Positions 23,301-32,100 of a DNA stretch of 64,000 nucleotides are shown piece by piece. Origin of the DNA: Hippopus hippopus (lineage: Eukaryota; Mollusca; Bivalvia; Cardiida; Cardiidae). The stretch lies in the NCBI GenBank assembly GCA_946811185.2, contig OX328098.1, positions 45,881,650-45,945,649 of the forward strand, read 5' to 3'. Under the pieces are notes generated by a model that was given only the letters and a program-made list of their open reading frames with translations, was not told the DNA's origin and searched no databases. How positions within the stretch are numbered: the stretch's first letter is position 1; each line of letters starts with the position of its first letter. The position numbers and the translations under genes were made by a program.

Positions 23301-25592
23301 ACTTTAGGATATTTCATTGGCCCACACATTCAGCGCGAGTACTGGTGTAGTTCCCAGGAAGCAGAATCCAGAGAGATTACTATTTAAGTTGTAAGAACTT
23401 GTTTCTCAATCGATGTAAAATAAATATGTTTTAACTCTTTCCCACACAATCCCGAGTTTCAACTACCCTGAGAAAGAAGACTTTTGAAAACCTTGTGGCA
23501 AACAGCATTTTCTCCTTTTACCACACCAATTTCTACCCTATCAAGGACAATGTCTACAGTTTAAGCCACATTTAATTTGGCGTCTGGATATGCTTTGGGT
23601 TTGAACAAGTCTACAATTTTGTCATGTGGTAAAGGGTTAGACTATTAATTTCAAAGATATGAGTAAAATGTGAAATGCTGTGTACATGTAGCTTACTTGA
23701 ATTCTCTGGGCCTCTAGTACAGCTATAGATCTTAGCACTTTCTGGTAATCTGCATTCCCCTTCAGAGCCACATGGTCAGACTCAAAAAAGTAGGTTTCAT
23801 TCTCATCCTCCATTCCATCACAGTTATCTCCCCTCAAGGGTACATTGAAGAGTGTTGATTGGTCAGACGACTGGCAGCTGTCCTCTGATTGGCCCATTGT
23901 TGAGGTAGAGGGTGTTGGACTTATTTCTGTCATCATGGTTTGAATGGCACCCTTGTTCTTATCACTTTGATTGTAGTTAGTTTTAGAAAAGCCTGAAGTG
24001 ATAATTTATAAATATTTTTTCAATGTACACACATCATTCATCTTCCACTTTCTTCCTCAGGGTTGATAAAACCTTGGATTGTTTGATATAGTGTTAACTC
24101 ATTATCTCCTACATCAAATTTGTAGCAAACAACATAAAAACATGGAAATTCAAAAGGAATTAGGTTTACTACATGATTACTGGTGAAGATTGACGGAAAA
24201 GAAAACAGTTCTTGTTATTAGCAATTTTTTCCTTTTGCCATGATATTCTCCAACTTAGTGAGCTGCAAGACAAAAGAAAACCTGTCTGCAGGGAGGTAAT
24301 TTTTTAAACAAACAAGGAAGCATGTCAGTACATAAAAATTAGAATCAAATTTACTATAACCTGTTTAATATGGGTGTTTTGCTCACTAATAATAGAAATT
24401 GAAAAATAAAATATTATTCTCACAGAAATAGTAATATTCTTTTAAAACAACATTCTAACGTTTTTTTCTTACCCTTTAATTGTGTCTGAAGAATTTTAGA
24501 CCCATCCAGCGGATAAACAAACAGATAACAAAAATGATCAGAGTGCTGGGCAGCAGTAGGATGTAATATACCAATGTTTCCATCACATGTAATACTTTTC
24601 TCGTGGATAACGTCTCTGCCTCCTGAAATGCTGAAATGAAGATATTTGAACTAAATAAAATGGGACTGACTACTTTACTGATAAAATAAGCCTGCCCTTA
24701 CACACTTTCACCAGTCTGGCCCCAGTTTGAATGGAACTTTTGACTCCATTCATCAACCATTCTAAATTCAATTATTATTCCAAATATTGGTGGCCAGTCT
24801 TGAAATTTAGGATAAAACCAACTGCCATTTTCAACATTATTTCAGTTATATCGCAGTGGCCAGTGCACCTATCCATGCTTTCCTGGAGTCTCTTTTACCA
24901 GTACTCTGCACAATTTTCTTTCCAAGCCACTGGCTACTTTCCCACATAACCATCATCGAGAAAATGATCAGCGGTGAGAGAGGAATGAATCCTGTCGCAA
25001 TGACTATCATCAATCCTCGGAAAGAAATTGGCCGAGCCAGGGATCGAACCCATGATCCCCTGTTCTCACGTCATGCATGCTACCGACTGAGCTACCGGGG
25101 GTCTGCCCAACATTAAGAATAGTTAATGAATTATAGTCACATAACCCATGTCTTAACTATTGATATATCTCATCATAAACTCCACATTCAGTTTGTAAAC
25201 TCTTGAACCTTACACAAAAATGCTGCATCTAAATGACTCTGCATGACTGCTTTTAAAACAATATGGGCAAAAGAGAAATGATGGTGACCAGCATTTTCTC
25301 CCATTCCCGTGATGATTTCTGCTCTTTCAAGGACAAAATCTATCATATGAACAATATTTGACTTGTAGCATGCACTTTCATTATGGACAGATCTAAAATT
25401 CTGTCATCTTGTAAAGATTTTTTTGTCTTTTTACACCCCTGTGTTAGATCTATACCATTTCTGATATTGCCAATGTAAAAGGAGCACAATTGCTCGTCTT
25501 CTGTCAACATATCTCACAAATTATCATGGAGAAAAACACAATTTACCTGTCTTTTAAACTTTTTCTCTTCAGGGTTGTTTGATCATTTATGT
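11367..25592 (-). CDS. ZZZ3: ZZ-type zinc finger protein ZZZ3 (5' end unresolved)
   Basis: Exons in transcript order are 25592-25547, 24630-24473, 23992-23697, 21611-21495, 20744-20627, 19617-19509, 18145-18049, 15890-15795, 14879-14712, 13311-13183, 12681-12581 and 11526-11367 (stop TAA at 11369-11367). All junctions are GT-AG and phases close for about 530 residues. Known ZZZ3 is the histone H3 reader subunit of the ATAC acetyltransferase complex in the nucleus. Visible marks are [17 protein letters not shown] and LEAQR before the coiled region, and a Myb/SANT domain (about residues 268-335, LWSVEEQK through [13 protein letters not shown] to [11 protein letters not shown]). A HEPPVYM-like [10 protein letters not shown] follows, then the ZZ finger (about 445-478, CDRC, WHCTDC, FCDEC), and the conserved tail [12 protein letters not shown]. 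The 20744 acceptor was chosen over 20737 because only it keeps the phase. The first two exons carry no in-frame Met and little recognisable similarity, so the start is missing. Human ZZZ3 is longer (about 900 residues). Confidence 0.93.
11554..11715 (+). mobile_element. M1 MITE, 3' truncated
   Basis: CCCTTTACCACACAATC start and hairpin GTTGGTAACCTGCATTTTC; it stops in the right half. Confidence 0.7.
11925..12125. repeat. Dispersed repeat of a type known from molluscs
   Basis: ACAAGAGGGCCATGATTGCC, then GTTTCATCAAAATTGG and an ACGACAGACACCAGGCCAC end. I recall this layout as a common molluscan interspersed repeat; no copy count can be made here. Confidence 0.5.
12184..12449 (-). mobile_element. 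M2 MITE
   Basis: GCTCTGGTGAAAGGGTGTTTA and AGTCCCCTTTTCACAGAGCA ends; the hairpin CCCAGGTCAGCCTGTGC is near the right end, so it is reversed relative to the 6216 copy. Confidence 0.8.
13425..13661. mobile_element. Broken M1 copies
   Basis: A right half in + orientation (13425-13520) is followed by a - orientation piece (CTCCAAACTGAAAGCATTTGC to GATTACCAGCATT). Ends are missing. Confidence 0.6.
13690..14425. repeat. Tandem array of about 140 bp units inside a mollusc-type repeat
   Basis: About five divergent units repeat ACATTCTGACA, GAGTATCAGACTGAAAAT, GGCCTCTAGAGTGCACACAA, AAGGTTTTTC and TGACCTGACATGACCCAA in that order. The block ends in GACGACGGACGATGGACACA and GCTCAGGTGAGCTAAAAA, an end seen on dispersed molluscan repeats. 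Confidence 0.75.
14901..15122 (+). mobile_element. M1 MITE beside a ZZZ3 acceptor
   Basis: TTAATCCTATACCAAACAA start, hairpin TGCAGGTATCCAGCATTTTC, and TTAAAGAGTTGA end. It begins 22 bp from the ZZZ3 exon edge at 14879, upstream of it in transcription. Confidence 0.8.
15943..16053 (-). mobile_element. M1 MITE fragment
   Basis: CTCTGAACGACAAAATTTT start, GAAAGCATTTGCAGAC, and half of the hairpin; the rest is lost. It lies just beyond a ZZZ3 exon (15795-15890). Confidence 0.65.
16106..16223. repeat. Imperfect hairpin of about 118 bp
   Basis: GAAAGATCCAAATTTATTTC at the left pairs with GAAATTAATTTCGATCTTTC at the right. AGTGAACATCATCAGTAATA pairs with the later TATTACCAATGATGTTCAC; the loop is around GTGGTCAGCCAC. 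It is probably a foldback element. Confidence 0.75.
16576..16801 (+). mobile_element. M1 MITE, + orientation
   Basis: AACCCTTTACCACGAAATCC to TTTGGTAAAGAGCTAA with hairpin ATGCTGGTAACCAGCAT. Confidence 0.85.
16909..17136 (+). mobile_element. M1 MITE, + orientation, full length
   Basis: TTAA at both ends; a perfect hairpin runs from GGGAAAAGGAGAAAATGCTGG into its complement. Confidence 0.9.
17150..17222 (+). mobile_element. Minimal 73-bp M1 derivative
   Basis: TTAACCCTTTAACCAAACAA, the left arm as far as GAAGAAGGCTTTTG, then directly TATGGTAAAGGGTTAA. Both ends are kept and the whole hairpin and right half are gone. Confidence 0.85.
17301..17443 (-). mobile_element. M1 MITE, truncated
   Basis: CTCTATCAAACAACAAAG start and a worn hairpin CTGGTTACTAGCATTTTC; cut off where the next copy begins. 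Confidence 0.65.
17443..17664 (+). mobile_element. M1 MITE, + orientation
   Basis: TTTAAACCACAATCCTG to TTTGGTAAAAAGTTAA with hairpin ATGCTGGTAAACAGCAT. Confidence 0.85.
17787..18014 (-). mobile_element. M1 MITE, - orientation
   Basis: AACTTTTTACAAAATATC to GTTGTAAAGAGTTAA. It ends about 35 bp beyond the donor of the ZZZ3 exon 18145-18049. Confidence 0.8.
18268..18467 (-). mobile_element. M1 MITE, - orientation
   Basis: AAAACTCTTTACCGGTTGAC start; the far end GGGGTCATTAA is cut at a TTAA shared with the next copy. Confidence 0.75.
18464..18719 (+). mobile_element. M1 MITE, + orientation, plus an extra end
   Basis: TTAACCGTTTAACACACAAT to TTTGGTAAAGAGTTAA (18692). A loose M1 end, TTGGGATTGTGTGGTAAAGG then GTTAA, follows to 18719, probably the rest of the 18268 copy. 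That would make this an insertion into its internal TTAA. Confidence 0.8.
18855..19085. repeat. Mollusc-type dispersed repeat
   Basis: AGAGCACCGTATGTGGGTGC, AGGAGCATAACTGTTCAAA, GGTTACCTGCC, and ACGACGACACCAGAACTATG. The same order of blocks is seen at 19920-20175 and 58420-58650. Confidence 0.6.
19110..19272 (-). mobile_element. M1 MITE, partial
   Basis: The right part runs from GTGATGGAATTTGTC to TGTGGTAAATTGTTAA; one end is missing and the hairpin is degraded. Confidence 0.65.
19269..19492 (-). mobile_element. M1 MITE, - orientation
   Basis: TTAACTTTACTACACAAC to GAAAGTGTTTAA with hairpin ATGATGCTTACAAGCATTTTC. It shares its first TTAA with the previous copy and ends 17 bp from the ZZZ3 exon edge at 19509. 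Confidence 0.8.
19687..19903 (+). mobile_element. M1 MITE, + orientation
   Basis: TTAATCCTTTACCGCACAATC start and hairpin ATGCTGGTAACCAGCAT; the last bases are worn. Confidence 0.8.
19920..20175. repeat. Mollusc-type dispersed repeat
   Basis: Same blocks as 18855-19085 (GGGGCATAACTGTGTCAAA, GATTACCTGCCA, TTTTGATAGTTTACAACTAG, GACGACAGTGCTATGACAAT), ending CTGAGCTAAAAA. Confidence 0.6.
20277..20504 (+). mobile_element. M1 MITE, + orientation
   Basis: TTAACTCTTCACCACACAATC start, degraded hairpin, GGGAACGGGTTCAA end. Confidence 0.75.
20955..21179 (+). mobile_element. M1 MITE, + orientation
   Basis: TTAATCCTTTACCACACAAT to TTTGATAAAGAGTTAA. Confidence 0.85.
21270..21475 (+). mobile_element. 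tRNA-derived SINE
   Basis: A tRNA-like head (GTGGTGTCAAGGTAGAGCAT, then box B-like GGTTCAAATCT) and a tail AGTTGTAAGAGCTTGATTCA to AATAAAGAGG. The tail is shared with 22605-22830 and 23250-23430. Confidence 0.7.
21728..21847 (+). mobile_element. M1 MITE, 3' truncated
   Basis: Left half plus hairpin (ATGCTGGTAACTAGCAT), ending soon after TTTTTCCACAA. Confidence 0.7.
22040..22500. other. Unexplained GC-richer patch
   Basis: This part of the ZZZ3 intron is less AT-rich than its surroundings and holds an 88-codon frame (22064-22330) without recognised similarity. A small palindrome TTAAGAGGCTACATAGCC lies near 22438. It may be an old repeat; no function is assigned. Confidence 0.3.
22605..22830 (-). 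mobile_element. tRNA-derived SINE, minus strand
   Basis: On the minus strand: GGTAGAGGATCGGCCTCATA (box A side), CCCAAGTTCGAGACCCGGG (box B), GGCCCACACATTCGGCGCGA, and a tail GTAAAATAAATATG. Confidence 0.8.
22948..23176 (+). mobile_element. M1 MITE, + orientation
   Basis: TAACCCTTCACCACACAATC to TTTGGTAAAGAGTTTAA with a perfect central hairpin. Confidence 0.85.
23250..23430 (+). mobile_element. tRNA-derived SINE, 5' truncated
   Basis: Same family as 22605-22830: AGTTTGAGACCCAGGAGCGG, GGCCCACACATTCAGCGCGA, GTTCCCAGGAAGCAGAATCC, tail GTAAAATAAATATG. M1 begins at its tail. Confidence 0.8.
23431..23640 (+). mobile_element. M1 MITE, + orientation
   Basis: TTAACTCTTTCCCACACAATC to CATGTGGTAAAGGGTTA; the hairpin has lost one arm. 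It ends 57 bp from the ZZZ3 exon edge at 23697. Confidence 0.8.
24860..25125 (-). mobile_element. tRNA-derived SINE, minus strand
   Basis: On the minus strand: CCGGTAGCTCAGTCGGTAGC (box A) and ATGGGTTCGATCCCTGGCTC (box B), then a body ending in AGGAAAGCATGGATAGGTGC. It is not a functional tRNA because the 3' acceptor pairing is absent. Confidence 0.8.
25196..25417 (+). mobile_element. Degraded M1 MITE
   Basis: AACTCTTGAACCTTACACAA start, GATGGTGACCAGCATTTTC centre, and GTCATCTTGTAAAGA end. Confidence 0.65.
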
Positions 25593-26156
25593 CTGAAATT
25601 TGAAAAGAAGCTGGATAGCGTAATTGACATATATTGTCTGAACTTGAAAGACCAAAAAATAAATCCCTTGTCAAAGTGAATTGGTATTGTCAACTAATAA
25701 TTGATAAAGATTGTACTGATGATTGCTGATCCAACACTTTGAAGGTACGAAACTTTTAAATTGTAAATATCACTTAAGTCGAGTGCAGTGTGAAACTATC
25801 CGGAAGTTAGTCTTATCCGGATACATTTCAGTAGGCATAATCCCTTCTCGTGCATCAATTTCAACTGCTAGATCCAGATTATCCCAATCAATAGACGTGG
25901 AAAGCGAAACGAGGATTTCAAAAAAGATGAACGTTAAACGTTTTCAAATTATTGTTGTATAGATGATACTACCTTTTTTTTATTTTGAACAAACAAAAAC
26001 CATTACCTTTTCCCTACTGCTACAGACAAGTAAAATGGTACGAATTCTAAATTGGGAAATCTATTTTAGCCCAAACTCTGGAATTCCCTTTAAATGACGT
26101 CACCATTAATTCTTTCACCATACATCGAAACATAACCGTACAAAAATAGCTAAAAG
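25593..26156. promoter_or_regulatory. Likely shared promoter region of ZZZ3 and PTRH1
   Basis: The two genes point away from each other here. A palindromic TGACGTCA (CRE/ATF type) sits at 26095-26102, 55 bp before the first PTRH1 ATG. On the minus strand a strong donor context (GGGAAAAG then GTAATG, near 26010) could end a non-coding first exon of ZZZ3. The same-strand open frame at 25723-25962 matches no family and probably reflects low stop density. Confidence 0.5.
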
Positions 26157-29100
26157 ATGCGGCCGGTTATCACTTTTTATATACGACGACTGTTAGAAAG
26201 TACAGATGTGCACGTAAACAATTTAAAGAAAGGGACATTAAGTCTTCGATATGTTTGCAAACGACAATATTCGGAACCGCGAAACAGCAGAATGGCTGAG
26301 GGAGGACATACCCAAGAGAATACCTTTCTGGTTTGTACGCATTTCGTGACCTACAGAACATTTTTTCATCGATTTGTTATTAAATCTATATGATTAGTAG
26401 ATCTAAGCTGTTTCTGTCTTTCGTCCCTCATTCGATAACTTTTACCACTGAGATGAAGTAAGAGTGTGAGAGAAACAAGTTAGATGAGGAGGTGAGACTT
26501 TTTCCCCACAATGTTTTCTGTCATTTCACTCAGAGATACCATCATGTGAGCCACATTTATTCCTACGTCTGCGAATGCTTTGAAATTGGACAAACCCTTT
26601 TTTTCTTTTTAAGTTTGGTAAATTTAGCTTCAAAGTAGTTTAGGAGAGGAAGGAAGGGAGAGAGGCTTTGTTGGGGAGATGGGAGAAAAGGAGTAAGGCT
26701 TAGTTGAATAGGTGGGAAAAATGAGGGAAAGGACTAACTTTACCAAACGACAAAAGTTAAGACTTGTCCAAAATTAAAGCATTTGCAGATGACAAAATAA
26801 ACATGACTCAAAACTTAAAATTTGTGGTTGGAAGGACAGAAAACATTGTGGGAAAAGGAGAATACACTGGTTACTAGCTTTTTCTACTTTTCCAACAATA
26901 ATTTCAAAAACTTTTTTTCTCAGGTTCATTAAAAGTTGGGATTGTGTGGTTTAGGATGAATTTGGGAGAAGTAAGTAAGGGAAAGAAGCTAAAACCTGGA
27001 CAGACCAAAATGAGGAAGTGAGAGAAAGGGAGAATGGGAAGCTTAATTGAGGAAGTGAGAGAGAGAGAGAATGGGAAGCTTAATTGAGGAAGTGAGAGAG
27101 AGGGAGAATGGGAAGCTTAATTGAGGAAGTGAGAGAGAGGGAGAATGGGAAGCTTAACTCTTTACCAAGCGACAAAATTTTAGACTGGTCCAAATTGAAA
27201 GCTCTTGCAGATGACAAAATAAACGTAACTCAAAAATTGAAATTTGTTTCCAGCAGGGTAGAAAACATTGTGGGAAAAGGAGAAAATGCTGGTGACCAGC
27301 ATTTTCTCCTTTCCCATAATGTTTTCAAAAGGCTTCTATCTCAGGGTCGTAGAAACCAGGGATTGTTTGGGAAAGGGTTTTAATTGAGGAAGTGGAAAGA
27401 AAGGACAATGAGAGGCTTATTTGTGGAGATAAGCGGAAGGATGAATGATAGGCTTAGTTGAGGAGGTGGGAGGAAGGCAGAGAGGGCATAGTTAAGGAGC
27501 TGGGAGAAAGGGGAAGTAAGAGGCTTACTTGAGGAGGTGAAAGGAAGGGGAAGAGACTTAGTTGGGAAGTCAGGAGGAAGGTAGAGAGAGAGGCTTGCCC
27601 GAGGAGGTGGAAGGAAGATAGAGAGAGAGGCTAAATTGAGGAGATGGGAGGAAGCAGCAGAGAGAGGTGTAGTTGAGGGGGTGGGAGGAAGGTAGAGAGA
27701 GACTTTGTTGGGGAGGTGAGAGGAAGGGGTAGAGAGAGAGGCATAGCTGAGGAGAAAGATAAAGGATGGGAGGAAGGTAGAGAGAGACTTTGTTGGGGAG
27801 GTGAGAGGAAGGGGTAGAGAGAGAGGCATAGCTGAGGAGAAAGATAAAGGATGGGAAAGTCCCACCCTGTTTAATTGTCGCTCTCCTTTGCCCTAGTCTT
27901 TTTTTTATGCCTCCATATATTCTCATAGAGGATGTACAATCTCTCCTAGAGCTCACCTACATAAAACAACTGTCTGTTTTAAAAGACCATTGCTTTGATA
28001 GTTTGTCCTTGCTGTCTTACAAAACATATACTGAAATTACATTTAAAGACTATCTGCTGTGAGGAACCACTTTCTTAACTTCCCTTGGATATAGTCTATG
28101 AATACAGGTTTCACTTTTGATATTATTGAAAAGGAGGCAATTGCTAAAAACCATCAAATATTAAATTCTTTTATTTTTCTATCTTTCATCCCACTTGCTT
28201 TCAAATTACTGAAATTTAAATCTCCCTGAAAACAGGGATCTTATATACACTATATAAGATCCCTGCTGAAAATTACATATGAGCCATGCTCTGTGAAAAG
28301 GGGGCTTCATGCATTTGCGAAAAGTATCGACCCAGGTCAGCCTGCGCAGTCCGCGCAGGCTGACCTGGGCCGACACTTTTCGCTATTGATCAATTTTCTG
28401 TATGTCTAAGGACCAGTCTACCTCATGATTTAGTCGATTATGAAAAAAGGTGGCTGTTATGGATCCATAAGTATGTAATGGTTTGCTCGGTGTGATGGAT
28501 TACGGAGATGCATTAAGCCCCCTTTTCACAGAGCACGCCTCATATATGATTATGATTTTGGCTCCACTGATTGCTGATTTACTATTTAAACAGCCATTTC
28601 ATTTTAAAGGTCGTTGGTTTGGGAAACCTGGACAGACCAAAAACCAGACACAGTGTGGGAATGCAGGTGACAGATTTGATTGCAAAAATTTGTGGCACAA
28701 AGTTTGAGAAGCGAAAAGAGTGTCAAAGTATGATAGCTTCAGTACAGTTAAATGGATTGACCTTGATTTTAATGAAACCTAGGTTGCCAATGAACTTAAA
28801 TGGACGCTGTGTTGGTAAAACAGGTAATTACATTTTTATACATGGAAAGAGAATCTGCTAGTTTTTCACAGTGTTTTTAACAAGAAATTAAGTTTTCTTA
28901 ATTTCGCTGCTGAAAATTGGTTTCAGGAGATAAGTTACGTTATTTAATGTTTTGGAAATTATAATTTTTCTTGCTTGACCAAGGACAAGTAGGACATTGA
29001 TGTTACATGTCTGGATTCCCTGTACAAGAATTTAGTTTCTCTGGTTTATTTGCTGTAAGATGTACTAGATGTCTGTAGAAATGTGAAGTATGCATCTAGT

Positions 29101-32100
29101 AACAAAATGTTTCATTTGATTTTATTAGCTGAGAAAATATCATTTTCTTCTTGAGTTCCAATATTTATGACGTGTCTTGCCCATTGGCAAGTGAAACCTA
29201 AAAATTAGCTTACTTGAGGAAAACTTGGGACAATTTATTGAAAGCAATCTTATAAAGTTCTGAACTATTGTCATGCAGACAAATATGCCTTTTTTTATGC
29301 ATATATGTATATACATGTACTAGATCAAGGTGACTCATGAGAACTTTGTCAGAAGATGAGCAGTTGTCGGATGTGAGCAATTGCTTTTTTTGCCACATTG
29401 TTTTCTGTATATTGCTGTAGTGTTCCTTTTCCTTTTCTGCTTATTCAGTTCCAATTATTTTTTTGTTCTCTTTTCTAGAGTGTCTGAGAATAGGGTGTAC
29501 AACTTTAATGGGTTTTTGGGCAAAAACTTGTTAGAACTTAACTCTCTGTCAGATCACAAAACTTTAGACTTGTCCATGTTGAAATCTTTTGCATCTGACA
29601 AACATGATTGACTAAAACGGTGGACATATTTTCGAAAGGGTAAAAAAAAAAAAAAAACCTTTGGAAAGGGAGAAAATGCTGGTTATGAGCATAATCTCCT
29701 TGTCCCCCGATGTTTTTCAAAAGCTTTCTTCTTCAGGGTCATTTAATCATGGGATTATTTGGGAGCGGGGTTAAAACGACATGCTTTTTTCAAGTTTTTC
29801 ACTAAAAGCTAAGTTGGAAGTACTCATCAGAACTGTCTATTTGAGAAAGGTTTACTTGAAGCACTTCATGGCAAGTATCCTTCTATTACAAAACTTTCTG
29901 CAGTGTTAGCCATTTACCAAATAATCCCAAGCTTTGACAATCCTAAAGAAGAAGGCTTTTGAAAACAATGTGGAAAAAGGAGTAAATGCTGGTAACCAGA
30001 ACAATTTTTTCCTCTCCTTTGAATGTTTTTTCCTTGTGTAATTTGAAATAGCATGTGGTATTGTTAAAGAGAGTCTGCACAATAGTGCATGAATTATTAC
30101 TAAACATAATGATTTTTTTCATTCCAGTGAGACAGTACAATATTGGATCAGAAAATATCATACTAGTTCATGATAATCTAGACAAGGCAACAGGGGTAGT
30201 TAAGTTGAAAGAAAATGGAGGAAGTGCAAGGTCTGTTGTACCGATACAGTATAATTGGTTTTAGCAACAGCTTCTCTTTAGCAGCCATCTCAGTTAGTCT
30301 TTATAACACAATCCTGTGCTTCAGGGACTGTGAGGAAAAACCCTTGTATAAACATTGTGGGAAAAGAAGAAAATGCCGGTTACCTTCATTATCTCCTTTT
30401 CCAACAATATTTTCTATTCTTTCAAATATTAATCTCATCACTAAGCAACATGGGATTTGTCAGTCTAAAATTTTGTTGTTGGTAAAGAGTTAGTTCCCTA
30501 CATCAAGATGAAAATTAAGACTTTTCCAATTATATGCAGCTCAAAGAATGGGATTTACCTTTGAAACACATAACAAATACATGCAGCTCAAATGATTGGT
30601 TTATTTGTATGCTTACTGCCATTTTCAACATTATTTTACTTATATTGTGGCATTTAAATGATGGGATTTGTCTTTTAAACATAAGACATTATGGGAGATA
30701 GAGCTAACGCTAGTTCCGAAAATTTCTCCTTTATTTTAACCAGAAATTATTGTTATAACTTTTGCTACATGGACAGATGTTTTTTTTTTAAGTTTTATCA
30801 CAGACACGCAATGATGTAGGTACATTACTTATTCAAATAATCTAGATGAGATGGTTATGAGTACCAACAATATAAGTTTTAGTTAAAAACAATATTTTGG
30901 GGGTCGGAATGACTACACTTATCTGGATCCATGGAATTTTGCATTAACCATTTACTGAACAATCCTGTGTTTCTGAAGACCCCAATGAGAAGACAAAAAA
31001 AACATTGTGAAAAAAGGAGAAAACAGCATTTTCTGTTCTTACCATAATGTTTTCAAACTTTTCAGACAATTTCCACCATTTGATCCACATCTAATTTGTT
31101 GTTTGCAAAGGGTTTGAATTTGGACTGATCTAAAACTTTGTTATTTGGTCAAGAGTTAAGCAAGTAACAGTATTTGTTTGAAAAATCATTTACATAACTT
31201 TTTATTATCATCACTTGTTGGTATTGCAATTAAACAGTATGAGTGCATAGTAGCTAAAAGTGAAATTTTTAGCCAGTAGAAAAACCTAAAGTATTGATAA
31301 ATATTATTTACAGCTGTTGCTGCAGTATCTACAACATGACCACTATATACCGGAAACAAAATATCAGACTTGTCTGTTTTGAAAGCATTTGCAGACAATT
31401 GAGAGCAAAGTGCCTTAAATGGTGGGATTCGTCTTCAAAAGGGTAAAAAATGTGGGATAAGGAGGAAACACTGGTAACCAGCATTTTCTCCTTTTCTGGC
31501 CATGTTGTCTAAAGTCTTAATCTTCAGGGCTAAAAAAAATAAAAGGGGTGTTTGATACAGTCTTCTTGTACAGGGATTAAAGACTATTGTTTTCTGTTTT
31601 AGTGGTCACAATGGAGTGAAATCAGTTGCAGCATCCATAAAGTTAGGAGTAAGTATAAATTAAAATGGAATTTTATGGAATTTAGTCTACTCATATGAAG
31701 ATACATGACTCAATCTTCTTCAACTACTGTACATTAATAAGTACTCATTGATCTCCTAGACTTGTGCTTGGATCATATTCACTTGAACAAAACAAAAAGC
31801 AGCCACTGATTGTTGAGACAGTTTTTCTTGGCAATAAATGTTGCATCTTTTTAACTCATGTCCAGCATAGTCACAGCATATTAGGTGCTTAAAAGCAGAA
31901 TCCATGTTTACAATCTTACTGTGTGATTGGCTAAGGTCAATTTGCCAATTAAGAGCTACTCTTTGAATTCAGAGCAAGGACAATGTTTAGTATCATTGAT
32001 GAATATGGATCCTGATTTCACATGGAAGAATAATCCTTTATCACACAATCCTGAGTTTTAATGACCCTGAGGTAGATAGCATTTTTCTCCTTTTCCCTTA

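Larger units (their letters stand above)
26640..27870. repeat. Purine-rich minisatellite tract with M1 insertions
   Basis: In PTRH1 intron 1 the + strand is nearly all A and G. A 37-bp unit (GAGGAAGTGAGAGAGAGGGA then GAATGGGAAGCTTAATT) repeats about four times at 27012-27155. A longer block containing GGGAGGAAGGTAGAGAGAGA and GGGGTAGAGAGAGAGGCATA is duplicated at about 27685-27850. M1 copies at 26743-26955 and 27154-27383 interrupt it. Confidence 0.8.

Noticed and set aside
24990..25110. tRNA gene on the minus strand
   Set aside because: Boxes A and B are good, but the acceptor stem does not pair and a SINE body follows; it is a SINE head.
25723..25962. First exon of a gene in the ZZZ3/PTRH1 interval
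   Set aside because: No protein similarity on either strand, and the minus-strand alternatives do not keep phase with the ZZZ3 exon at 25592.
27380..27865. 161-codon minus-strand frame rich in Ser, Leu and Pro
   Set aside because: It is the complement of the GA-rich minisatellite; low stop frequency explains the open frame.
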